This document shows positions 1 through 5,014 of a DNA stretch of 5,039 nt, piece by piece. How positions within the stretch are numbered: position 1 is the first letter of the stretch; each line of letters begins with the position of its first letter. The notes under the pieces are model-generated. The model was not told where the DNA came from, did not search any database, and saw nothing but the letters and a program-made list of their open reading frames with translations. The translations under genes and the position numbers were made by a program. Source of the stretch: an uncultured Coriobacteriaceae bacterium (lineage in GTDB: Bacteria; Actinomycetota; Coriobacteriia; Coriobacteriales; Atopobiaceae); contig CANBCO010000047.1 in assembly GCA_947367165.1 (NCBI GenBank), positions 1 through 5,039 on the forward strand, read 5' to 3'.

Positions 1-10
1 AGTATTTCAT
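1..10 (-). CDS. start of a further minus-strand gene, first three codons only
   Basis: On the minus strand an ATG at 10-8 is followed by AAA and TAC (Met-Lys-Tyr) before the window ends. A strong Shine-Dalgarno AAGGAGG (plus-strand 15-21) lies four bases upstream. It sits just downstream of the rpsI terminator, so it should be a separate transcription unit. Product unknown because only three codons are visible. Confidence 0.5.
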
Positions 11-14
11 TGTT

Positions 15-21
15 CCTCCTT
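15..21 (-). promoter_or_regulatory. Shine-Dalgarno of the gene leaving the left edge
   Basis: The minus strand reads AAGGAGG, then AACA, then ATG. This is a near-perfect complement to the 16S rRNA 3' end and is the main evidence that the edge ATG is a genuine start. Confidence 0.55.
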
Positions 22-23
22 AA

Positions 24-33
24 AGGTTAACCT
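24..33. repeat. 10-bp perfect palindrome AGGTTAACCT
   Basis: AGGTTAACCT is self-complementary and lies between the rpsI terminator and the Shine-Dalgarno of the edge gene. In that position it could be an operator or the base of a leader structure. A 10-bp palindrome can also occur by chance, so a function is only suggested by location. Confidence 0.3.
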
Positions 34-47
34 CGTATAATCCTAGC

Positions 48-83
48 AAAAAAGGGAGTTTGTCTTCTTTGACAAACTCCCTT
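48..83 (-). terminator. rho-independent terminator of the rplM-rpsI operon
   Basis: A perfect 13-bp inverted repeat (52-64 paired with 71-83) encloses a 6-base loop. On the minus strand the stem is AAGGGAGTTTGTC, loop AAAGAA, then the complement. The last two stem bases together with 48-51 give a run of six T before the sequence changes to GC. It lies about 80 nt after the rpsI stop and ends the ribosomal operon. The T-run is on the minus-strand exit side only, so it is directional. Confidence 0.92.
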
Positions 84-96
84 GTCTTCACATTTC

Positions 97-115
97 GCGC
101 ATGGTACGTATGCGC
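97..115 (-). other. GC-rich hairpin in the rpsI 3' untranslated region
   Basis: GCGCAT (97-102) pairs with ATGCGC (110-115) around a 7-base loop. Nearby, GTACGTA (104-110) is also complementary to TACGTAC (158-164) at the rpsI stop, so two alternative folds are possible in the roughly 80-nt untranslated tail before the terminator. No function is shown; it may protect the 3' end or be incidental. Confidence 0.3.
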
Positions 116-163
116 TGGAAAATGCGCGCAAAAACGCTCCGCACCCCAGGCCTAAAATACGTA

Positions 164-577
164 CTAACGCTTGGAGAATTGCGGGCGCTTACGAGCCTTT
201 TTAAGACCGTACTTTTTGCGCTCAACCTCACGAGCATCCCGGGTCAAAAAGCCTGCGCGCTTAAGGTCGTGACGATAATCTCCTGCTTCTAACAGTGCGC
301 GAGCAATACCAAGGCGAACCGCTCCAGACTGGCCAGAGATTCCGCCGCCCTTTGCGTTTACAATAACATCAAACTTGCCCTGGGTATCGGTTACTCTAAA
401 AGGTGCAAGCGATGCGTCAACCAAGTGTTGGCGACCAAAATAGGCAAGTGCCTCTTTTCCGTTTACCGTAAATGCCCCTTTTCCTGGAATAATGCGAACG
501 CGCGCAATGGCCTCTTTACGACGACCAGTTCCGTAGTATACAACGGGTGTGTCTTTTTTTGCTTTAGCTTTTGGCAT
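164..577 (-). CDS. rpsI: 30S ribosomal protein S9 (uS9)
   Basis: Full-length 137-residue S9 of the small ribosomal subunit, whose C-terminal tail reaches the P-site tRNA. Family features seen: [16 protein letters not shown] near residues 14-30, the S9 signature [19 protein letters not shown] at 77-95, [13 protein letters not shown] at 112-124, and the basic tail [12 protein letters not shown] ending in Lys-Arg, as expected. The ATG at 577 is preceded by GGAGG with an 8-base spacer, and this Shine-Dalgarno lies over the end of rplM. Only three bases separate the rplM stop from this start, so the genes should be co-transcribed and probably translationally coupled. Gene order L13 then S9 is the standard bacterial arrangement. 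Nothing is unusual in the protein. Confidence 0.98.
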   Translation of the reverse strand: MPKAKAKKDTPVVYYGTGRRKEAIARVRIIPGKGAFTVNGKEALAYFGRQHLVDASLAPFRVTDTQGKFDVIVNAKGGGISGQSGAVRLGIARALLEAGDYRHDLKRAGFLTRDAREVERKKYGLKKARKRPQFSKR

Positions 578-580
578 AAA

Positions 581-1018
581 CTAGGCCTCCAACTCAATCT
601 TTTGCGGATTTTGAGCTGCATGTGGATGCTCAGATCCTGCGTATACTTTTAACTTACCAAATTGCTGACGACCCAAACGAGTCTTGGGAAGCATTCCTTT
701 AACGGCATACTCGATTACACGTTCAGGATGCTTTTCCATAGCATGTTGGAACGACTCTAATTTGAGCCCTCCAAGATATCCCGAGTAACGCCAGTACTGT
801 TTTTTCTCGGCTTTATTACCCGAAAGCTTCACTTTGTCAGCATTGATTACCACCACAAAATCACCGGTATCGGTATTGGGCGTGAACTGCGGTTTGTGTT
901 TTCCACGAAGCATCATCGCAACTTGCGTAGCAAGGCGACCAAGTGTAGCACCCTCGGCGTCAACCAAAAGCCACTTGCGCGGAACTTCACCAACCTTTGC
1001 ATACTTTGTCGATTTCAT
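581..1018 (-). CDS. rplM: 50S ribosomal protein L13 (uL13)
   Basis: Full-length L13, 145 residues, an early-assembling protein of the large ribosomal subunit. Hallmarks: [17 protein letters not shown] at 15-31, [24 protein letters not shown] at 37-60, and the family signature region [23 protein letters not shown] at 106-128, followed by [10 protein letters not shown]. The reading frame is open for 16 more codons upstream, to a possible start at 1066. I chose the ATG at 1018 because AAGGAG lies four bases before it, the protein then begins MKSTKYAK as in relatives, and the length matches the family (about 142-147). The upstream extension is basic and low-complexity and overlaps the leader. First gene of the operon, expressed from the promoter at 1079-1107. 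Confidence 0.98.
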   Translation of the reverse strand: MKSTKYAKVGEVPRKWLLVDAEGATLGRLATQVAMMLRGKHKPQFTPNTDTGDFVVVINADKVKLSGNKAEKKQYWRYSGYLGGLKLESFQHAMEKHPERVIEYAVKGMLPKTRLGRQQFGKLKVYAGSEHPHAAQNPQKIELEA

Positions 1019-1078
1019 ACATCTCCTTGTTGTTGTGCTCTTTTTGAGTTTACGGGGCTCAAGCAAAGAAGCTCACAC

Positions 1079-1107
1079 ATTGTAGCAGACTTTTGGATTT
1101 TATGCAA
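1079..1107 (-). promoter_or_regulatory. promoter of the rplM-rpsI operon, extended -10 type
   Basis: On the minus strand TTGCAT (plus 1102-1107) is separated by 17 bp from TACAAT (plus 1079-1084). The -10 is preceded by TGC, giving an extended -10 element TGCTACAAT. A start site about seven bases downstream would leave a leader of roughly 50-55 nt before the rplM ATG. The -35 matches the consensus only in TTG, which the extended -10 can offset. The same layout recurs before the cell-wall peptidase gene at 2694-2722. Confidence 0.65.
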
Positions 1108-1164
1108 AAATTCACAATATATGCGGGTTTTGGAGCGGTTGGCAGAGCTTTTCTAATGGACAGC

Positions 1165-1260
1165 ACCACATCAGGACGATGTTGTGGTAAATGAAAAAAT
1201 GCTTGCCTATCCATTTTTTACCCAAAGCATTCATGGGTAGAGAAAGAACGTATGCTACCC
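1165..1260. repeat. cluster of short inverted repeats upstream of the rplM promoter
   Basis: This gap between the XRE gene and the rplM promoter holds several small dyads. ACCACA (1165-1170) pairs with TGTGGT (1183-1188). AAAAAATG (1194-1201) pairs with CATTTTTT (1212-1219). TACCCA (1219-1224) pairs with TGGGTA (1234-1239), whose overlapping GGGTAG (1235-1240) can instead pair with CTACCC (1255-1260). None is followed by a proper T-run on the minus strand, so I do not call a standard terminator for the XRE gene. They could be weak terminators, a processing region or operator half-sites. Confidence 0.35.
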
Positions 1261-1276
1261 TTCTTGAACTTCTGGC

Positions 1277-1522
1277 TTAAGCAAAGGATATGGGCGAGAA
1301 AGCAAAGAATTGCGACACTACTCTTCCCGTAAGTTCATCAAGTGTGATGCCATAAAGCTCTGCAAGTGCCACAAGATTATCAAGGTCTGGCGTAGCATCT
1401 CCGCACTCCCATTTGGACACCGCCGGGCGCGACGCATTGAGTTTCTCGGCGAGCTGTTCTTGGGTAAGACCCCTTTTTTCTCGGAATTGCCCGAGAAGTG
1501 CCGCTAAATCTTGTTTCATCAT
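1277..1522 (-). CDS. small XRE-family helix-turn-helix regulator
   Basis: About 81 residues, almost entirely one Cro/CI-type HTH domain. Counting from the second of two adjacent Met codons, residues 5-16 form helix 1, TQEQLAEKL (19-27) helix 2, and SRPAVSKWECG (30-40) the recognition helix. The usual TPDLDNLVALAELYGITLDELTG then follows, ending in a short hydrophobic tail, VVSQFFAFSPISFA. No effector, membrane or peptidase domain is attached. The frame is open to 1579, but I prefer the ATG pair at 1522/1519: the domain begins right there and the extra sequence covers a regulatory-looking dyad. The Shine-Dalgarno is weak (AAAGAAGA). It is probably a DNA-binding autoregulator or an orphan antitoxin-like regulator; no toxin partner is adjacent. 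The target is unknown, and the cell-wall peptidase 171 nt upstream is only a positional candidate. Confidence 0.88.
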   Translation of the reverse strand: MMKQDLAALLGQFREKRGLTQEQLAEKLNASRPAVSKWECGDATPDLDNLVALAELYGITLDELTGRVVSQFFAFSPISFA

Positions 1523-1544
1523 TTCTTCTTTGGTTGCAAATCTC

Positions 1545-1589
1545 TTACAACTGTAACGCGCACGGTGGTTGCTTTCCACCTATTGTAAG
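1545..1589. promoter_or_regulatory. candidate operator dyad upstream of the XRE gene
   Basis: TTACA (1545-1549), AC, TGTAA (1552-1556) form a perfect 12-bp dyad 23 bp before the XRE ATG. A further copy of the half-site, TTGTAAG (1583-1589), is the exact inverse of CTTACAA (1544-1550). Between them GGTGG (1564-1568) and CCACC (1576-1580) make a separate hairpin. On the minus strand TACAAT (plus 1582-1587) resembles a -10 box, but I see no convincing -35. Two TGTAA-type half-sites next to an HTH gene suggest autoregulation; this is inferred from position and symmetry only. Confidence 0.4.
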
Positions 1590-1693
1590 TAGCAAAACGG
1601 CCATACGCGCGCCACGTTTGGTTGCGAAACTTGCTTTTGTTTAGAAAATGTATTTTTTAGGGGAGACTTTTTGGTAAGGAAGGCATATTTTAA

Positions 1694-2623
1694 TTAAATA
1701 GCCCTAGTTGTAGCATAGCCCCATTTTGGGGTTGCCAAATCGCCATATTTGTTAAGCCACTCATCAAGGCTGCACTCACTAATTGTGGAACCGGATGAAT
1801 TGTGTCTCACTCTTCCATAGCCAATATAGATTCCAACATGGCCATATATTTGGCCTAATTCGCTTCCTCCCCATTTAGGTACAGCTATTATCATTCCAGG
1901 CTTTAACTCATTTATATTAGATGACCAGCACCATCTATAGTATTGATCACAAGCGTTGCCTTTAACTTCGCCATAGCCAGCACGTTTATACACATTGCTC
2001 ACCCACAACGCACAATAACCATAGCCTGCATAAGGTTCTGATTCTGAAGCATTGAGAATATTAAGCTCTATTTCGCTCGTCATAGCACCATTTCCCCAAA
2101 AGTAATACCACGCACCGTCAATCCAGGCCCAATCATTCCAGTACATACTTCCTCCAGGATAGCAATAGCCAGAATCCGTTTGAGGTCCTGTATAAGGAGC
2201 GCAGTAAAACCAAGTATTATCAGCTCCTAAAGTCCATCCTTTTGACATTTGGCAGTTGGATTCAAATCCATACCAGTTGCCATCAATCCAGCTCCAACAG
2301 TTGGTGTGCAAATAGCCGCTGGTGGGGTCTGCATAATAGTAGGCTTGCTCATTTGAGTCCCAAAACCAGCCTTCACATAGCTTACAATCCCAATTAAAGG
2401 CATACCACTTATTTTCAATCCAGGCATAATCTCCGCAATGAGCGTAACCCTCACCGTTAAAGAAATACCAGGCCCCATCTATTAAAGCCCATTGGTTAGA
2501 AACAAAACTGCCATCGCTCTTTTGGTATTTCAATCCGCAATTATCTTTTTGCCAGGTGCCTTCTTGCGCCTGTGTTTGTTTTGGATAGATTGCAAGAGTA
2601 ACAGCAAAAAAAGCCACAAGCAA
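1694..2623 (-). CDS. secreted NlpC/P60-like cysteine peptidase with Trp-rich cell-wall-binding repeats
   Basis: Counted from the TTG at 2623, the frame encodes 309 residues. Residues 1-19 are a hydrophobic signal segment ending PKQTQA, a plausible cleavage site. Residues 45-184 hold about four aromatic repeats built on W(A/S)WIDGxWYxF (near 45, 66, 110 and 165), resembling choline/glucan-type cell-wall-binding repeats. From about 197 there is a compact NlpC/P60-like domain: GYCALWVSNVY places the likely nucleophile at Cys204, YGHVGIYIG gives His262, and VRHNSSG supplies a third polar residue at His274. This layout predicts an exported peptidoglycan hydrolase (lysin or remodelling enzyme) held on the envelope by its repeats; CHAP is a less likely alternative. 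Twelve cysteines are unusual for a Gram-positive exoprotein and suggest disulfides. The TTG start lacks the usual basic N-terminus; the better start, at 2664, is out of frame (see separate entry). Confidence 0.85.
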   Translation of the reverse strand: MLVAFFAVTLAIYPKQTQAQEGTWQKDNCGLKYQKSDGSFVSNQWALIDGAWYFFNGEGYAHCGDYAWIENKWYAFNWDCKLCEGWFWDSNEQAYYYADPTSGYLHTNCWSWIDGNWYGFESNCQMSKGWTLGADNTWFYCAPYTGPQTDSGYCYPGGSMYWNDWAWIDGAWYYFWGNGAMTSEIELNILNASESEPYAGYGYCALWVSNVYKRAGYGEVKGNACDQYYRWCWSSNINELKPGMIIAVPKWGGSELGQIYGHVGIYIGYGRVRHNSSGSTISECSLDEWLNKYGDLATPKWGYATTRAI

Positions 2624-2664
2624 AAACCCTAGTGAACCTTTTACATATATCTTTTCTTTTTCAT
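2624..2664 (-). other. likely true start of the cell-wall peptidase, disconnected by a one-base frameshift
   Basis: An ATG at 2664 follows GGAG with a 6-base spacer, but its frame reads MKKKRYM and then meets TAA at 2641-2643. The peptidase frame is open back to 2683 with no ATG, GTG or TTG upstream of 2623. Adding one A to either A-run (A5 at 2657-2661 or A4 at 2652-2655) joins the two and gives MKKKKIYVKG or MKKEKIYVKG ahead of the hydrophobic segment. That is a textbook signal peptide and a 323-residue protein. So the gene is either off in this sequence through a one-base deletion, or the base is missing from the assembly. Initiation at TTG 2623 would leave a signal peptide without its positive N-region. 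Confidence 0.7.
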
Positions 2665-2693
2665 ATACGCTCCATTCTTTTTTTTAAAGTGTT

Positions 2694-2722
2694 AGTGTAG
2701 CAAACGATTTTTTTTGATGCAA
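2694..2722 (-). promoter_or_regulatory. promoter of the cell-wall peptidase gene
   Basis: TTGCAT (plus 2717-2722), 17-bp spacer, TACACT (plus 2694-2699), with TGC directly before the -10 as an extended element. The start site would fall near 2687, about 23 nt before the ATG at 2664, with GGAG in between. The spacer contains a run of eight A (minus strand), so a one-base slip would change spacer length. The form closely matches the rplM promoter in this window. Confidence 0.6.
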
Positions 2723-2816
2723 GTGCCCACGTTGCCTCATATTAAAACGAAGCGAAGACCCATTCGTTGTCCGATAATGTAATCGTACCGAACCCTGGGT
2801 TTCTCGGCTGAATATT

Positions 2817-3278
2817 TTAAAGAAAGCAAGCCATATACGTGGGAATAGTAAGGACGTGTTCAGCTTTTCCAATATTTCCAGGTTTTACAAAAATACCAAA
2901 GGATACGGAATAGTTTGCAAGGAGGCTTTTAAGAGATTTTGCCTGATTGTTAGTCGAGTCTTTTACTTCTTCGCCACAGATGGCTTGCTTAGAATAGATA
3001 AGAAAGTCAATCTCTAAAGAAGTATCTTTTTTTGAAAAAATAAAGCGGTTTTGCGTTTTTCACAAATGCTTGAGCGCAAGCATTTTCAAAAAGCGCTCCT
3101 TTGTAGCTGTCAAATTGGTTTAGGACGAACGCTTTTTGCGCCTCCTTTCCAAGCATTGCCACTAGAAAACCGGTATCGTTCATATATACCTTAAAGTTTT
3201 TAGACAAAGCAAAGCCTTCGAGCGGAGCTGTGGGCTTTCTACGTTATAGCAAAAAGAGACTATACCTGCATCCCTTAA
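2817..3278 (-). pseudogene. 3' remnant of a DUF4143-type AAA ATPase gene, in three frames
   Basis: Joining three minus-strand frames rebuilds the C-terminal half of an ATPase of the AAA/DUF4143 class (COG1373-like). Segment 1, about 3226-3278, reads LRDAGIVSFCYNVESPQ. Segment 2, up to about 3225, reads APLEGFALSKNFKVYMNDTGFLVAMLG, then YKGALFENACAQAFV and PLYFFKK. Segment 3 reads DTSLEIDFLI, EEVKDSTNNQAKSLKSLL and TIPTYMACFL, with a natural stop at 2817-2819. The family pattern FKxYMxDTGxL, then KGALFEN, then EIDFLI and EVK is clear. A base is missing near 3226 and one is extra in the A7 run at 3027-3033. The N-terminal AAA domain with Walker motifs is absent, cut where the tnpB remnant begins. 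This is a decayed gene with no expected activity. Individual frames taken alone would be misread as short hypothetical proteins. Confidence 0.82.
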
Positions 3279-3437
3279 CCATTCCCTTATAGATAATTCT
3301 TCTGTATCGGCATTTTGATAACCACAAACGGAACATATCTGGCTGCTGGCATAGAATGTGTCCACTTTTAAATATCTCCTCCCATTCCAATCCGCCTTAT
3401 ACGCCAACTGTCTTGTGAATTGTACGATCTTTACTCC
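3279..3437 (-). pseudogene. tnpB: C-terminal remnant of IS200/IS605-family tnpB (OrfB)
   Basis: A 53-codon fragment contains FTRQLAYKADWNGRRYLKVDTFYASSQICSVCGYQN, the conserved stretch leading into the TnpB zinc ribbon with its first CxxC (CSVCG), and then ELSIREW. After REW a normal TnpB continues with a second CxxC and the RDxNA motif carrying the last RuvC Asp. Here the reading frame passes straight into ATPase sequence (LRDAGIV). An in-frame TAG at 3438-3440 closes the upstream side, and no earlier TnpB sequence is seen. The fragment therefore lacks the RuvC catalytic residues, half the zinc ribbon and both element ends, and is inactive. No tnpA and no convincing element-end hairpin could be identified. 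At the nucleotide level TAAGGGA occurs on both sides of the junction. Confidence 0.83.
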
Positions 3438-3454
3438 CTAGGGGTGGTTAACAA

Positions 3455-5014
3455 CTAATCTCTTAAACCCCCTGCCACAGTTTTTACATTAAAAGTAGCA
3501 CATACTATGGGTTGTTGGCACGCTTGCCGTTTAACCCCTACATATAGACCACGCTGCTTTTTCTCATAACTTGTTTTAATAGTATTATCAGCACCACTTT
3601 GGCTTACGTCTCCTTGCCCTCTTACAATCTGGGGAGCTTCTATTCCTGAAGTAGTAATGAGACCTTTATAAGAAACTCCATACTCAAAAAACGTTGCCGT
3701 ATTATACGTAGCTGTCCAATAGTTTGGAAAATGAGCTCCTGTAATTCCAGATTGGAGTTTATATCTACCAATATAGATAAAGCGTGCTGAAACATCTATT
3801 GTGCGTATCGGAGCATTTTTCACAAATGACTTATATTTCTCAGATGCAGTATATTCATGCCCATTAACAACAATGGAAGCTGTATCAACTGATTTTGTGA
3901 TATTAGTAGATATCGCAGCATTTAGTGCTAAATCATACCTGTAATAATCATCACCAGGCAATATTCTTCCATTAGCATAAGATGCACCTTCAACGTATTC
4001 CCAATTTCCATTTTTAAGCTCTGGAGGACTACTGTTCCAATCTTTAGAAGCATCTAGGCCAAGCACATCATTGTTAAACTTGAGCGTAAAGTTTGTATCT
4101 GCATTTAAATCAAGAGTTTCAATATCTGAATTGTTACTTCTGTTTTGTGCATTTGTTACACTTGCATCAAGCTTTTTGCCGCCTACATAGTTTCTTGTTA
4201 TATCGCAATCCCCTACTTCTGCATAACCCTGACGGTTTACATTTAAAGGCGCATAGTATTCTTGGTTTACAGAAGGAAGAGAAGTACCATAAAAGATAGT
4301 TTTGTTGTATTCATTGGTGCTTTCGATATTGTAGCTAAATCCCCAATCACTCCAACTTCCATCAGGTTTTTGCCACCACCACTCATGGCAATGAATCGTT
4401 TGAATTTCAGCATGCACCTTGTAATTGTCTGTAGTATCTCCAGGTTCGGTAGTATGCTCATATTCTGCACTAGTTGGAGCATTATTATATTTATCTTCAT
4501 TGCTCCAATTCTTACAATCTATTTTGGTCTGGATGTTTCCTGGAAGACCTTCATCCTCATATACAATTACATCTTTCCAGTAGTCGCGCTCTTCCCAATG
4601 GCCTTTAGAACTAGAGTCATAATATATAGCGTCAAGGTATTTATCTGTTTGCGGATTGTACCACAAGCCATCCCCTTGAGGACCGCCTCCAAGATAATAG
4701 CCATCTTCATTGGCTTGGTCTACTGCCCACTGAGGAAGCTGCGCAAGAAGGCGTCCTGCACCTTCTTTATAAAACGTACATGTTAGTGGTCGATCAAAAA
4801 GCCAGTCAAAGTTTATCCAGCCATAATTCCAAAGTTCTCCATAACCACTAGCTCCCACATAAAGACCGCGATCATGTGTAGGTAAATTCCAATGTCCCTG
4901 ATAATTACCATAAGGAGCCCAGTTATCATAAGAGGTATAGCCACCATTATCAGGCCACCATCGAAGTAGGTCTGGTGGATTATCAAAACTCCATCCTCCT
5001 CCTCCCCCTCCTCC
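3455..5014 (-). CDS. large Trp/Tyr-rich probable surface or secreted protein, N-terminus missing
   Basis: About 519 codons are visible, open from the adapter boundary to TAG at 3455-3457; the start lies beyond the contig. I do not recognise a family. The visible part opens with seven Gly then WSFDNPPDLLRWWPDNGG. Its first 240 residues are very rich in Trp, Tyr, Gly, Asp and Asn (for example GELWNYGWINFDW, EWWWQKPDGSWSDWG). The rest is more beta-like and Asn/Ser/Thr-rich (TNFTLKFNNDVLGLDAS, YRYDLALNAAISTNITKS). RGLYVG occurs twice, near the start and about 30 residues before the end. There are six Cys, no internal membrane segment, no LPXTG and no cell-wall-binding repeat. Composition suggests export. 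The C-terminus KTVAGGLRD stops only 18 bases before the tnpB remnant, so the gene may be truncated there. A mobile-element or adhesin-type product is possible but unproven. Confidence 0.72.
   Translation of the reverse strand, partial: GGGGGGGWSFDNPPDLLRWWPDNGGYTSYDNWAPYGNYQGHWNLPTHDRGLYVGASGYGELWNYGWINFDWLFDRPLTCTFYKEGAGRLLAQLPQWAVDQANEDGYYLGGGPQGDGLWYNPQTDKYLDAIYYDSSSKGHWEERDYWKDVIVYEDEGLPGNIQTKIDCKNWSNEDKYNNAPTSAEYEHTTEPGDTTDNYKVHAEIQTIHCHEWWWQKPDGSWSDWGFSYNIESTNEYNKTIFYGTSLPSVNQEYYAPLNVNRQGYAEVGDCDITRNYVGGKKLDASVTNAQNRSNNSDIETLDLNADTNFTLKFNNDVLGLDASKDWNSSPPELKNGNWEYVEGASYANGRILPGDDYYRYDLALNAAISTNITKSVDTASIVVNGHEYTASEKYKSFVKNAPIRTIDVSARFIYIGRYKLQSGITGAHFPNYWTATYNTATFFEYGVSYKGLITTSGIEAPQIVRGQGDVSQSGADNTIKTSYEKKQRGLYVGVKRQACQQPIVCATFNVKTVAGGLRD

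Noticed and set aside
36..41. Perfect TATAAT on the plus strand near the left edge
   Set aside because: No acceptable -35 at 16-18 bp, and it would read into the back of the terminator and antisense to rpsI; most likely chance in AT-rich DNA.
101..292. Plus-strand frame opposite the end of rpsI
   Set aside because: Antisense shadow of a conserved ribosomal protein gene, with no ribosome binding site seen.
834..1156. Two overlapping plus-strand frames across the rplM start and promoter
   Set aside because: They are antisense to rplM and its leader, with no supporting motifs.
1277..1579. XRE regulator beginning at 1579 (100 residues)
   Set aside because: The extra 19 residues do not belong to the HTH fold and overlap the TTACA/TGTAA dyad; the ATG pair at 1522/1519 fits the domain edge.
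1277..1579. Toxin-antitoxin pair based on the XRE gene
   Set aside because: No small toxin-like frame lies next to it in either direction; its neighbours are an exoprotein gene and the ribosomal operon.
2227..2478. An 83-codon minus-strand frame inside the peptidase gene
   Set aside because: It is an alternative-frame shadow of the aromatic repeat region.
2684..2872. A 62-codon minus-strand frame between the ATPase remnant and the peptidase gene
   Set aside because: It overlaps the ATPase C-terminus in another frame and runs over the peptidase promoter; no Shine-Dalgarno or recognisable domain.
4262..4786. A 174-codon plus-strand open frame
   Set aside because: It lies antisense within the large minus-strand protein gene, has no Shine-Dalgarno I could support, and its hydrophobic translation is what the complement of Trp/Tyr/Asp/Asn-rich codons gives.
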